Below are positions 11,090 to 22,533 of a stretch of DNA of 64,000 nt, piece after piece. The first letter of the stretch is position 1, and each line of letters begins with the position of its first letter. The notes under the pieces were generated by a model. It was not told the DNA's origin. It saw nothing but the letters and a program-made list of their open reading frames with translations, and did not search any database. The DNA is taken from positions 36,720,714-36,784,713 of the forward strand of contig CM056743.1 of the NCBI GenBank assembly GCA_029851415.1, read 5' to 3'. The stretch comes from Eretmocerus hayati (lineage: Eukaryota > Arthropoda > Insecta > Hymenoptera > Aphelinidae). Position numbers and translations under genes: made by a program.

Positions 11090-11590
11090 TGAAAGTTGGA
11101 ATACGAAGTAGTGAAAATGGGCTTGAGACGACTCAAATGAAAAGATTTCAAACTTTTTCATTTTTCACTGGGAATTCAGTGAAATTTTCACTGGAATTTC
11201 GGGGGAATTTCACTGAAACTATAGTGGAAATTTCACTGAAACTGCAGTGAAAACTTCACTGAAACTATTTTCACTGAAACTTGAGTGGAAATACCAACGA
11301 AACTTTGGTGAAAATTTCTCTGAAACTTTAGTGAAAATTTCACTGAAACTTTAGTGGAAATTTTGACTGCAATTTTAGTGAAAAAGTTACTGAGATTTTA
11401 GTGAAAATTTCACTGACACTTTAGTGAAAATTCCACTGAAACTTTAGTGAAAATGAAAATTTCACTAAAACTTTAGTGAACATTTCACTGAAATTTTAGT
11501 GAAAATGAGAATTTCACTAAAACTTTAGTCAAACTTGGAATTTCAGTGAAACGTCTCACTGAAACCTCAGTGATTTCAGCCGAAATCACT
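11090..11590. repeat. Satellite-like array of TTTCACTGAAAC / TTTAGTGAAAA units
   Basis: About 22 units with a period near 22-23 bp (a few longer) alternate 'TTTCACTGAAACT' with 'TTTAGTGAAAAT', so each unit is itself nearly palindromic. The array decays at both ends. Confidence 0.85.
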
Positions 11591-11595
11591 AAAGT

Positions 11596-11740
11596 TTGAG
11601 TACATCCATCCATCCACCAACCCTCCCACCTGACCACAAACCCCACTCTCCCAACAACCCACCCACCCATCTACCAACCCACGACCCCACCATGGCCCAT
11701 CCACCCACCCATCCCACTTCACCCCTTCCGCATAGGCGAC
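11596..11740. repeat. Pyrimidine/CCA-rich low-complexity tract
   Basis: Irregular CCATCCACC / CCCACCCAT repeats on the plus strand. The short open frames here simply read this simple sequence and are not supported as genes. It lies just downstream (minus strand) of the intact protease exon. Confidence 0.8.
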
Positions 11741-11918
11741 CCGATACGCAGTATTATGACGAACACATTTTGCCTGGCTCCTTAATTATTATAATTTTTT
11801 AGCTTATTCTTCAATTGTATCCTTTGAAATGATATATTAAAGAGGATAATAAAAATATATCAGAGAATATATGAGAGAAATCTGGCAGTGCTGAGAAAGG
11901 AAAATCTTGCAAACTTAC

Positions 11919-12668
11919 GAGGATATGCTACGATACGGGGTTGACTAAATCTCATTATATCCAAACTTTTTTCTGCAATCCAGAGCAGGAAGCTGGAAAC
12001 CTCAGTATAAAACGATGGTATTGCTATAGTTCCACATCCATTACCAGAAGAAACTATGCCTGCTTGTAATCCGTGTATGATTAAAGGTCCACCAGAATCA
12101 CCATGGCAGTCACTTTTGCTATGACTGTGCTTTGCACAGATCCGTTTCTCTAATTTGACCAAGAAGCTTCCTGCTATTGCTTCACACTCGGCTTTTGTTG
12201 ATATGTTGAAGTCTAGCATCTTCAGTTTTGCCGAAGGAGTAGGGTTTTGTGAATCAGCAGTGCCCCAGCCTAACAAAATAGCATTCCTCTCAGGATAGTC
12301 TGATCTGCTGTAAAGTTTAACGGTGGGGAAGATTCGATTGCTCAACCCATAATCTTTGAGCCTCATCAAAGCTATATCATTCTCAAAGATATTCCTGATA
12401 TAGTCTCTGTGAAAGATGATTCTATCAATTCTGTATAGAGTTCCACCTTTGCCTTGATAGTTACTTCCAACCCTTGCTTTGAATTTTCTGTAATCCCACT
12501 TGCCATCAAGACAGTGTGCGGCAGTCAAGATAACGCCTTGGTCGATGAGAGTGCCGCCGCAAATGAAACTGTCGAGGTAATGTAAAGATACCATGTAAGG
12601 GAAATCTTCAATAGAAGCTCGGGTTCCCCCTACTAACCGAGGAGATCTGGATCCTGAATATGCTATGC
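11919..12668 (-). CDS. Chymotrypsin-like serine protease, catalytic domain exon
   Basis: This is a full S1 domain. It has an activation site 'SPR-LVGGTRAS', then 'CGGTLI', 'ILTAAHC' (His57), 'ENDIALMRL' (Asp102), 'LLGWGT', the Cys pair of 'KAEC...RICAK', and 'SDCHGDSGGPLI' (Ser195). It ends with 'SFYTEVSSFLLWI'. The residue six before Ser195 is Ser, which points to chymotrypsin-like rather than trypsin specificity. The exon starts after an acceptor (ttctactttctag) in phase 1, which joins exactly to the signal-peptide exon at 12756-12798. It ends at a strong donor GTAAGT (11913-11918) without a stop, after an extra tail of about 20 residues past the catalytic domain. More coding exons must therefore follow, or a read-through stops at 11860. 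The next in-phase minus-strand exon is the pseudoprotease exon at 9058. The product is expected to be a secreted digestive, venom or haemolymph protease. Confidence 0.92.
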
Positions 12669-12755
12669 CTAGAAAGTAGAATGGGTATTCAATACGTATT
12701 GCTCGATTACTCAGGAATTCTTCAGTATTATTCGGGAGTTTGTCAAGTCACTCAC

Positions 12756-12798
12756 AGCTAATTGAAGTGAAAGTAGTTGCAATAAGTATCCAAAACAT
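12756..12798 (-). CDS. Signal-peptide exon of the chymotrypsin-like protease
   Basis: ATG at 12796-12798 opens a short hydrophobic leader, MFWILIATTFTSIS, followed by a consensus donor GTGAGT (12750-12755) in phase 1. The next exon begins with two bases that complete a Cys codon, so the join is in frame. The separating intron is only 87 bp. A short first exon carrying the signal peptide is common in insect S1 protease genes. Supported by frame, hydrophobicity and splice sites; too short for any homology call. Confidence 0.8.
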
Positions 12799-15522
12799 TT
12801 TTGTTCCAAAAATATACAGTGAGAAGTATCCTGACGTATCTACGGTGGTTGAATCGGATCTCCTTCGCCGTCCTGTAAATATCTGGCTTTCTAAGTGACG
12901 TTTCTTTCAGCTTACTTTTTTTTTTTTTTTTTATTGAAGCTTTCGAAATCTATACAGAGATTTATTCGCTTTACATTAGTATACAAATAATTTTCATAGC
13001 TTTCATTAGTACTTATGGCACAAAACTGCTAAGCGGTATTTCAGATATTCAAATTACAGGACTGTAGAAACTGTAATACTAATTCACATGCAGGAATATT
13101 AGGTTTTGCAAGGATAATTGACATTTTTATCGGAAGATGTAACATCATGCGCTGTAAGCCTTTTAACAAGGTAATTCTACCTTCTAGCTTACTTATATGG
13201 AGCATTTTGTGTAAAGGAAGATCATGAATGAGGAGATGCATCATGGAAAAACCATTCGAGGTGAGTTTTTCATGACAAAAAATCTTTTACAGAGCTATTC
13301 ATAGTTGTGAGATTTAGCAAACTTGGTAAAATTCATCGTACCTCTGATCTTATGGCTAGTCCGGAGTCTCCGCAGAACCACAACCAGACACACACCGGCG
13401 TAGTTTCAGGTTGCAGCTCCACGCAATGATTCTAAGAGCGGTATTTATTGTTCATACGTTCTTATTGGTGCTTAATGTGTTACTCAGATAGTAGGCCACC
13501 TGTAAAATCTTATAACACGATACCATGTGAAGTTTCATGGCATTTCGTTCAAGTGGAACCGAGAAAAACTTGAAGCTAATCTTTTGGTGGGACGGAGCGC
13601 GTCTTCGCCTATTCCGATTCATTCGTCAATAACAGAACAGTTTTGGCTAATATCAGATAGTAGATCACCTGTGGATCGAAATTTCCTGTCAAATGAGCCC
13701 TCCCACGCCCGAAAAATCTGAATCTAGCTCGCAAAACACTTGAACTAGTGTGAGCATCGAGCAGTATGAGTTGCTAAGCGTACCAAAGAACTACGATTTC
13801 CTGGAGATATAGAATGAATTCCCGGGCGTGGAACAACTCATGCAACGGGAAATATTATGGTGTTTAACTCGCTATATTTCGTCTGGGTAGGAAATGTGAG
13901 GTTGAAATACCACGAGGCGGAAAATTATTTCATAATCTCCCATTGCACATGCAGTGCGATCAAAGCGCCATCTATTGGTCAAAATATCCGGGTCCTCTTC
14001 GGACTAGCCTCAACTTTCTCCGAAACGTACACTGTAAAAAATATCTGACGTAGAGTTACGACAAAGTAAAATCACAACAATCATTGTGGGTCTTGAATTG
14101 TTACAACAATCTTATATTATTAATGGATAACTTCGATATTCGAGATTCGAGGCGTTCCGATCGAGATTTCGCGCGCCACTTACGAGTCGTCTTAATGTGT
14201 GTTGCTGTGAATTAATGACATTGTAATATTTGAAAGTATTTACAGGTGGATCAATATAGTTGAAAGTATTCAATTATGCGATCGGCATAGCCGAATTATT
14301 ATATCTGTTGATTATTTCCAATTTATCGAAAGAAAAGTAACGATGAGTTTCAAGCATGTGAACTCATGCACTGTAGCGTTCTATCCAGTTCTGTCTACTT
14401 CGTTGTCAACATTGAGCAGATCATCGTCACGCCTGCGCATCATATCGGGTTTTATTACACCTGCATGTTTAATCGCGGATCGCTCCTGAATGAGTGATAG
14501 GAAAGTAGATTGCTGCTTGACCGACAACCGAAATATCGGATATCCCGTGTAACAATGAGGTTAATGGTAATCATTTGAAAATTTATTTTCTGATATTTAA
14601 TTCATCGTTCTTCAACGATCGGAAAGATCTCAGGAACGCTTATCTAAATTCTCAAAATGACTCATACAAACTTCGAAGTTGCATCTATACTGTTTTTTGT
14701 TTGGGCTAGATTCACTAGAATTTTTTTTGTGAATAATGAATGTTTTAACATGATTCTTAAATTGCATGTATAAAATTTTGTGATAGAGGTAGATCAACTA
14801 AAATTCTCTTTGTGAATGTTGAATATCCTTACATCATTTTTAAGACAGTTTTTAATTCGTGAATATAATTCTTCAAGTTCTAATACGTAAAACAACTCTC
14901 TAGTTGGTGGATGGCACTGAATTGGACCGAAAGGATTGGGGAATTTTTTATTTGTGAATAATGTATTTTTTCGAATTATAGGAGGTGCAATAACTTTCTC
15001 ATTCCTGGATTCAAGTTCTAATGCGTAAAACAACTCTTCAGTTGGTGGATGGCACTGAATTGGACTGAGAGGATTGGGGAACTTTTTATTTGTGAATAAT
15101 GTATTCTTTCAAATTGTAGGAGGTTCAATAACTTTCTCATTTCTGGATGATGATCAATTGAATTTTAAATAATCGATCGAAAATTTTTCATTTGTGGACT
15201 AAAAAATATTTTTACAGAAGCATTCAAGAAATTCTCGCTTTGCAAAGGCTGATTGGCCGATCTTCGTGCATATCCTTGAAAAATGTTTCCTCCTTCTCTT
15301 TTATAGCCGACTTAGAGGAGAAGAAAGAGGAGCAGAGAAATATGTCTCCATCCAAGATTGAGTGAAAACCTTTGGAAATCTCAATCGAATTGGAAAGCCA
15401 TATATTTCACGTGAATATTGGAATTTTCATGCACAAACGTTGCGTAAATTCAAATCATTGATTTTGGATTCGAGTTCAATTCTCCAGTTCTCCAAATGAT
15501 CTTCGTTCCTTGATGTTCACCC
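12799..15522. other. Non-coding stretch upstream of the protease gene
   Basis: I recognise no gene. It contains a poly-T tract (about 12909-12932) and a 138-bp tandem duplication at 14873-15150. The few open frames of 60-80 residues have no recognisable features. The promoter of the protease gene should lie just above 12800, but I see no clear TATA box. Confidence 0.4.
14873..15150. repeat. 138-bp tandem duplication (two copies)
   Basis: 'TCAAGTTCTAATACGTAAAA' at 14873 recurs at 15011 with one change, and 'GTTGGTGGATGGCACTGAAT' and the following ~100 bp recur at the same spacing. The copies differ at a few positions. Confidence 0.85.
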
Positions 15523-15878
15523 TCAATGATATTTTATAAAAACTGGACAGTTTTTTGACCCCACACCATACGGGTGGTTGAACCATGCCCGCGCCAAAGT
15601 TGGACTCACTCTGTTTACTTGTATTGACAGGAGCCAGACGTTATGTCTGTGCTCTATTACAAGATCGTTCAAAATATCATGACGATCTAAAGAATAACAA
15701 ACCTGAAGCCTGATGAGGTCCACAATACCTAGTGGACGAAACGTTGCAATAAAATTTCCATCATGAAATTTTGGGAATTTATTTAGTTCCCCACCGTCCT
15801 TCAAGATCGACGAGACCAAATGTTCAGCTTGTATATCAACCATCAAGGACGAAAAAATCTACTAAAATCACTTAAGAA
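15523..15878 (+). mobile_element. Penelope-like element terminal fragment with hammerhead-like core
   Basis: The plus strand has the landmark of Penelope-like retroelement terminal repeats. CTGATGA (15710-15716) is followed by one extra G, a perfect 6-bp stem GTCCAC (15718-15723) / GTGGAC (15732-15737), and GAAAC (15738-15742). It continues GTTGCAATAAA. That is the layout of a hammerhead ribozyme core (CUGAUGA, stem II, GAAA), which such elements are known to carry. The extra G between core and stem II, and a weak stem I, suggest a decayed copy. A 45-bp piece at its end (15830-15875, 'TATATCAACCATCAAGGACG') recurs at 56948-56996. No reverse transcriptase is present. The open frame on the minus strand here is incidental. 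Confidence 0.55.
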
Positions 15879-15899
15879 ATCGATAAAGTTGTCATGAGT

Positions 15900-16660
15900 A
15901 TAAGATATTAACTATTAGTATACGTATACTAGAATTCGCTGGGACTATACTCATATTCTCCCTGAGTGTCGATATACTAATAGTTAGTATACGGCTGATC
16001 ACTGCGATTCCTCTCACTGTCCGATTTAGTTTGCTGGATTTCTATCGAATTAGTTTGCTGGATTTCTATCGAATATCATTGTTGTTGATGATATTTTCCC
16101 GATATCTGGTCCCATTTCGGCTATATGATGAAACAATTCGGATTTGCCGCGAAAGAAGAATAAATAATTGAGATATATATGTTTCAAGTAGAATTCATAA
16201 AATTCATTGTATTGAATAATTATGCGTTAATTGGACCCTTGAATGTTCAAGTAATCTCCAAACTGATCTTTTTTTCTGATTGGAACTGAATTGAGACTCC
16301 GATAGACTCCTTCTATTATTCATTTTGTAACAATGCTGACAAAAGTCAGCACATATTCTCGAATAAGAGGAGTGAACTTTAATAGGTTAGTTACCGGTCA
16401 GCTCCGAATAATCCGAGTCACAAATCTTATTTATGATACAAAATCTTCAATGAATTATAGTTGATCCTATTTTGACTCAAAACTTGCTCAAAGACAAGTC
16501 TGAATAACATAAAGAGTGAATTCATAATAGGTATGTTGAGACAGCAGCAGCCGATGTTTACTTTGCGATCTTCGCGGAACGTGATGATAGCGCCACCTCG
16601 ACTCTATGTATATTCTTCCGGATTATCATATACTAACTATTAGTATATCGAGACTAGAGA
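15900..16660. repeat. Stretch bounded by inverted copies of a TA-rich motif
   Basis: TCGATATACTAATAGTTAGT at about 15968 is repeated in inverted orientation near 16650, about 680 bp away. A third near-copy is at 15903-15925. Inside is a perfect 24-bp tandem duplication at 16026-16073 (beginning TTAGTTTGCTGG). It may be a small transposon, but no target duplication is clear. Confidence 0.45.
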
Positions 16661-16801
16661 GAGCTTGATGGTGAATTCCCATCTACTATCCCGAATACTC
16701 AAGCATACTGTATCGGAATGTAATAGTTACTGTATCGAGTATACTTGATACAACTTCCAAAATATACTGCTGGCTACTATATCGGTCTCTCAGTGCGTGG
16801 T

Positions 16802-17660
16802 CAGGCGTGATCTTGGGTCGACGGTGGCTCAAGGAGCAGGAAGCCATCCACGACCATGAGCTGGACTGTCTGTACCTGGGGAGGAAGGAACACATCCGCG
16901 TCTTCCTAGCTCGGCCGGATCGCGAGCCGTCCCGCAGATGTGGCAGCGCATCTGGAGTCAGGTCAACTACTCGTTCCCACCGGGATACTTGGCCCATTTC
17001 AGGGAGATCTTGAAAACTCACGTCAAAGTATTCGACGACATCGGCTCCTTGGCCCGGACGCCCTTCGCCGAGCATGACATCAGAGTGAAGGACACGCGGC
17101 CCATCAAGATACCTCCATGCCTCCACTCAATAGAGAAGGAGCGTGCCATAAACGATATATTCAAGAAAATACTGGCCGACGGCGTGATCGAGGCAGCCTC
17201 CTCGCACTACTGCTCACCCATCATCCTGGTGCGCAACCACGTCGGATCATACCGATTTTGATTCGACTTCCGGGGTGTCAACGAGGTCACTGAGGACGCG
17301 GCCCAACCGAATCCAGTCATCCACGAGTTTCTCAAGGAGATTGGCAATGCGCGGTACTACTCGACCATCGATCTGCGCAAGAGCTACCGGAAGATCCCGT
17401 TGACGGAGAGCTCGGAGAAATACACGGCATTCGCCACCCCTGATGGTGGACGGTACGTATCCAACGTTGCCGCTTGTGGACTCAAGAACTCTGGTAAGAC
17501 GTGCAACCAGCTGATCGGGAAGGAAGTCCTCCTCGGGCTGATCGGTGTCTGCTGTTTCAACTTCGCTGATGACATGGTCGTTGTTTCAAACTTTTGGGAG
17601 GACCACGCGGTTCACCTATCCCTGGTGCTGGAGCGACTGCACATCTTTGGCCTGGCCTAA
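16802..17660 (+). pseudogene. pol: Ty3/gypsy-type pol fragment (protease tail and reverse transcriptase), broken
   Basis: The first frame (16807 onward) reads 'ILGRRWLKEQEAIHDHELDCLYLG', typical of the stretch after a retroelement aspartic protease. It then shifts frame near 16930. The next frame (16938) has 'RPIKIPPCLHSIEKE', 'GVIEAASSHYCSPIILV' and, after an in-frame TGA at 17259-17261, 'FDFRGVNE', 'YYSTIDLRKSY', 'KYTAFATPDGG', 'FADDMVVVS' and 'VLERLHIFGLA', ending at a stop at 17658. These are reverse transcriptase motifs of Ty3/gypsy elements. The catalytic Asp residues of motif A and FADD are still present. RNase H and integrase are missing. It is an inactive retrotransposon remnant. Confidence 0.88.
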
Positions 17661-17689
17661 GCCGCTATTTCACCGGTTTCCAAAATGAA

Positions 17690-18232
17690 TCCATGTTAAA
17701 TTCACGTATACCACGAATTCCCTGATTTACCGAACGAACACACGGGTATATAAGACGGGCTGTCGCGGCCGAAAAATCATCAGTTTTCCACCCGGCACTG
17801 ACGGGGACACTTCCCGTCAGTTGCTACTCGGCCAACGCACGTCTCACTGACCGCGTCGCCGCGACTCGATACCGCTACTCCACATCACCATTACCCCGCG
17901 ATTTTACAGAGGGCCGCGGTTCCAACTTTCGATGCGCGGATCAGTGTACTTTAACGTTCTGAGAGTGCAGTGTATGTTTTCTTTAGTTTGTATTGTCGTC
18001 CACCGCGTCACCTATAACCTTCGTTAAAGTGTATTCATTTTTCCTCTTCCAGGCACTTCCCATCCTGCATAAATTATTATTCCTGATTTAGTGGTTTGTA
18101 TCTAGTTCAAGTTCACGCACGGTAGTGCTCGAGTGTTTTTCTGTTCTGCCTTAACTCAAATTAAAGTTCTTCAGCTCAATTCATTAAATAAAACTAACGC
18201 CCTCTCGTCGCGATCTAAGGCGTGACACTGTC
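17690..18232 (+). mobile_element. Probable LTR next to the gypsy pol fragment
   Basis: The stretch begins TGTTAAATTCACG and ends near GGCGTGACA, so it is bounded by TG...CA. It carries a TATA box (TATATAAG, 17747-17754) and a polyadenylation signal AATAAA (18187-18192) before a GT-rich end. It follows the truncated pol directly, which suggests a 3' LTR joined to it by an internal deletion. The second LTR is not in the window, so this is inferred from signals only. Confidence 0.45.
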
Positions 18233-18342
18233 GTGACGAGTCAAGACTTTCAAAGTGTGTGACAGACCGCCGGTCCCGCCTCTTGGGTCACGCCAACCCA
18301 CCAAGAGTCACCGTCAAGGCCTCGTCACTTCATAATGGAGCA

Positions 18343-18632
18343 CTCTTGAACAATTAAGAATAGCTCCTACAGGTCTCAAATTCTCACTTAAAACCTCAAA
18401 ACACATCATAAAAACCCTGAAAACATAAATATCTTAGACATTATGCATAATAAAAGCATGAAGTGCCATGAAGAGAAGAAGTTTCACGTTGCCTTCTTGG
18501 GCACTTCACGCATTCATGATGCATAATGTCTAAGATATTTATGTTTTCAGGGTTTTTATGGTGTGTTTGAAGGTTTCAAGTGAGAATTTGAGAACTGTAA
18601 GAACCATTCTCAATTTCTCAAAAGTACTTTAT
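18343..18632. mobile_element. Foldback MITE
   Basis: The arms 18343-18475 and 18504-18632 are reverse complements, for example 'CTCAAATTCTCACTTAAAAC' and 'TTAGACATTATGCAT' against their mirrors. The central loop is 28-30 bp. No coding sequence. Confidence 0.85.
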
Positions 18633-19484
18633 TATGAAGCTATGATTCAGTTGGTCATTTTTCTATCACTTATTCTCAACCTATTTGTGAATTTGATGAT
18701 GTATTCATTCACAGGTTCAAGCGAGCTACAGCGAACAAGTTATGAAACTCCATAAGAGCGTTTGCCTTGAAAAATATTTTTATTCATTCTATCTAACCAA
18801 TACTTCAGTTCACTAGCCTGATTATCCTTTAGGAACTAGAGAGTGACCCGTAGACGTCTAGAACACTGGATGAAAACTCATGTCGGAGCGCGATGAGGTG
18901 GAAACTCATACGAACCGACGCAGGGAGGATTCTCCGAAGTTCGTAAGAGCACCTTATCATAGAGAAAATCTGATACATCGATTTTGTATAATGAGAAACT
19001 GTTTTAGAAATCACAGGGCTCTTCCGCATCGACTTTTAAGGACGAACTCTCCCTCATTGTGCTCCGACATCAATTTTTATGCAGTTTTGTAGAGAGATAC
19101 ATTTCATTTCCTTCCTCTGAGGAAAAAATCAAGCTAGGGCCTTCGAGAGTTGGTTGTGAAACAAAAACAACACCGTCTGAATCATTCCAATATCCCAAGA
19201 ACTCAGCTGAAGGGGAGCTGACAGCAAAACATGTACCCCAGGGGCAATGAGAGATGAGTTGTCACACTCTTGTTATTGTACCTTTTGGATGCGACAACTC
19301 GCAACTTAGTTCGAATCCATAGAGAGTTCGCGTAAGTTGAGAACGATGAACAGCGTTACCTTATGAGTAGTGATTACAAGTGGTATGGTCGTTCCCAGTT
19401 TCCTTCGACACTCTTCCAGTTTGGGCTAAGGAAACGGTTGTCCAGTACAAGTTAGACAGTAACAATAACTTGACAACTTAATTC

Positions 19485-20006
19485 AAAGGGACTAGGTGGT
19501 TAAGCACGGTGAAGTGGACATTGTCAGGTATGGTCTCGAAAGTATTTTTCCATAATTTCTAGCTCCAAATTATGAGGAAAGCAATGGTGTGTAGGTTCCG
19601 GAATCACTCCTGTTTTTTACGGCACCGTAGAAACGCTCTGAAAGACGCTAACTATCGATGTTCCTTCTATCGCATCGCATTCTGACGCATTTTAACGAAT
19701 CGATCTGAAATTATTTCGACGTATATTTGAAACTTCGACGGAGAGAAAATTTTCATACTGAGTACTTTGGATCTAGGCCCCGAAAACAATCCCTGAATAT
19801 TGAAAAAACGATTTTTCTCATAGGAATTGTAGAGAAGAATGTAAGTTGACCATCTTTCCGTGTTTGCCAGCTCATTTCACATCGGAATAGGATTTGAAAC
19901 ATATAATTTCAGGCGTCGAAGAGTGGTCAAAAATCCAATAACCGTTTTTAAAGCAAATTTTAATTCAGTAGTTTGCATCTTCTATGCATGCGCGCCCTTC
20001 TACAGT
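19485..20006. repeat. Left arm of the outer inverted repeat
   Basis: This is the reverse complement of 27197-28646 (minus its insertion), at roughly 75-80 percent identity by eye. Matched landmarks include 'AAAGGGACTAGGTGGTTAAG', 'ACGATTTTTCTCA' and 'AAGCAAATTTTAATTC'. It carries the uninterrupted version of the site into which the ~0.9-kb block was inserted in the other arm. Confidence 0.8.
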
Positions 20007-20329
20007 ACCTTTCATAAATACGCTGCTAAATGAGATTAGCAGAATGCTTTCTCTTAGCGAAATAGTTTAAGAGGTTCACTGAAACTAATGAGAAATTTGC
20101 AAAACTGATCAAATTCCAAAATGATGATTGGGATTCCTACGGAATAGTTTTATTTTTTAATCTAATTTAATTTCATTTCACATCACACTCACAATCCAAT
20201 GATTGGATCCAACCAATCGATGTAGAATGAGGGAAAAGTATCTCTCTAGTCCATTAAAAGGTGGATAGATTAGTTGTGGAGGGAGATATGAGAATGAAAT
20301 GAATTTTAGCTGCAATTTTCCTCTAATAT

Positions 20330-20789
20330 TTTGGGTTATTATTACGAGATTCACTTTTAGGGGAATTAAGATGACCTAAACTGGGGTTTTTAATGGAAGA
20401 TATGTAGTCTGGTTGAGGGAAAATTTTGATACAGTTGGTCAGAAGATCATAAAAATGGAGTTTTTAAAAAAAAATTTGGATTTTTCGGGAATAAATTGGA
20501 TTTTGAATGTATTTAAAAGGATTTTGAGAAATTCGGTATCAACTAATCGATTTAGAACGATGAAAAAGTATAAACTTAGTTGAGTAAAATTTGTATATAT
20601 TAGTTTAGGGGGTGGGTAATAGCGGAAAATGAATTTTAGATGCGATTTCCTTCTGATATTTTGAGTTATTATAAGGAGATTGCCTTTTAGGGGAATTCAG
20701 ATGACCTAAACTAGGGTTTTCCATGGAATATATGTAGTATGGTTGAGGGCAAATTTTAATATAGTTGGTGTAAGGATTATAAAAATGGA
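20330..20789. repeat. Two diverged units of a ~329-bp tandem repeat
   Basis: 'GAGATT-ACTTTTAGGGGAATT' and the following ~115 bp occur at about 20347 and again at about 20676. The second unit runs into the longer tandem duplication that follows, so both may belong to one decayed array. Confidence 0.7.
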
Positions 20790-22476
20790 GTATTCTGAAA
20801 AAATTTGGATTTTTCGGGAGTAAAACGGATTTTGAATGTATTAAAACGGATTTTGAGAGAATTCGGTATCAACCAATCGATTTAGAACGATGAAAAAGTA
20901 TCAACTTAGTTGAGTAAAATTTGAATGAAGTAATCTAGAGGAGAGATATGAGGAAAGTATGAATACTGAAAAAAATATTTTTGTATATTTTGAGATATTT
21001 TTTTGAGGAAAATAGTTATCGGGATTTGGGCTACCTAAAGTGAGGTTTTTTTAGCAAAACGTGTTATTTGGTTAAAACAGAATTTCGATAGAATAGGTCT
21101 AAACATGCTCAAATTGCTGTTTTTGTTGGAAATTTTGGTTTTTCATAAAAATTTACGTTGATGGAGTTTGAATGGAATTTCGGTATTAACCAAAAGATAG
21201 ATTGAGCCAAAAAAACCATAGCCTAGGTAATCAAAATTGGGGTAAGGTGAAGTTAGAAAGAGATATTTTAGTATGAAAGTACACATTTCAGCGATTTTAC
21301 CTCAAAAAACGTTTAAATCAGATTCGATTTGGAGAGGAGACCAGACAAATCACTGGTCTCATCTCTGAGTGATTCTCTACAACTTGTAGAAAAGCAAAAA
21401 TCGATAAAGTGGAGTGTAGAAGAGAAAGCGTGGCGCAAAAAAAAACAACACACATACACACACACAGACACAGACAAAGGGCCGGAGAGATGAGTCACTG
21501 GGGGGTTTTTGAGGGTTATAAGGGGAAAAGTGTTACTTACAATCGTTAGATTTTGGCGAGAGGAATAAGATGGTTAAAGCACTTTTTTGATAAGATGAAT
21601 TATGTTGAAGAAAATATTGGGTTGAATGGGAGTATTTTGAAAAAATTTGGATTTTTCGGGAATAAATGGGATTTTGAATGTATTAAAACGGATTTTGAGA
21701 AAATTCGGTATCAACCAATCGATTTAGAACGATGAAAAAGGATCAACTTAGTTGAGTAAAATTTGAATAAAGTAGTTTAGAGGAGAGATATGAGGAAAGT
21801 ATGAATATTGAAAAAAATATTTTTGTATATTTCGAGTTATTTTTTTGAGGAAAATAGTTATGGGGATTTGGGCTACCTAAAGTGAGGTTTTTTTAGCAAA
21901 ACGAGTAATTTGGTTAAAACAGAATTTTGATAGAATAGGTCTAAACATGCTCAAATTGCTGTTTTTGTTGGAAATTTTGGTTTCTTTATAAAAATTCACG
22001 TTGATGGAGTTTGAATGGAATTTCGGTATTAACCAAAAGATAGATTGAGCCAAAGAAACCGTAGCCTAGGTAATCAAAATTGGGGTAGGGTAAAGTTAGA
22101 AAGAGATATTTTAGTATGAAAGTACACAATTTCAGCGATTTTACCTCAAAAAACGTTTAAATTAAATTCGATTTGGAGAGGAGACCAGGCAAATCACTGG
22201 TCTCATCTCTGAGACATTCTCTACAACTTGTAGAAAAGCAAAAATCGATAGAGTGGAGTGTAGAAGAGAAAGCGTGGCGCAAAAAAAACAACACACATAC
22301 ACACACACACACAGACACAGACAAAGGGCCGGAGAGATGAGTCACTGGGGGGTTTTTGAGGATTCTAAGGGGAAAAGTGTTACTTACAATCGTTAGATTT
22401 TGGCGAGAGGAATAAGATGGTTAAAGCACTTTTTCGATAAGATGAATTATGTTGAAGAAAATATTGGGTTGAATGA
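20790..22476. repeat. Tandem duplication, two copies of about 842-845 bp
   Basis: 20790-21631 and 21632-22476 match almost base for base, as seen in 'GAGAGATATGAGGAAAGTAT' at 20941 and 21783. Each copy carries an (AC)n tract (21445 and 22292) and a matching 61-62-residue minus-strand frame. No domain is recognisable, and the frames differ by the microsatellite length, so I do not call genes. Confidence 0.9.
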
Positions 22477-22533
22477 AAAAATTGATCAAAAATTTGCTGT
22501 GTCGAAAACAAAGCTTTCTCTTTAGAGAAAGCA

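Noticed and set aside
15523..15846. 107-residue minus-strand frame
   Set aside because: The recognisable signal (hammerhead-like core) is on the plus strand; the frame has no known domain.
16686..17126. 146-residue minus-strand frame
   Set aside because: It is antisense to the gypsy polymerase fragment, which explains the long open frame.
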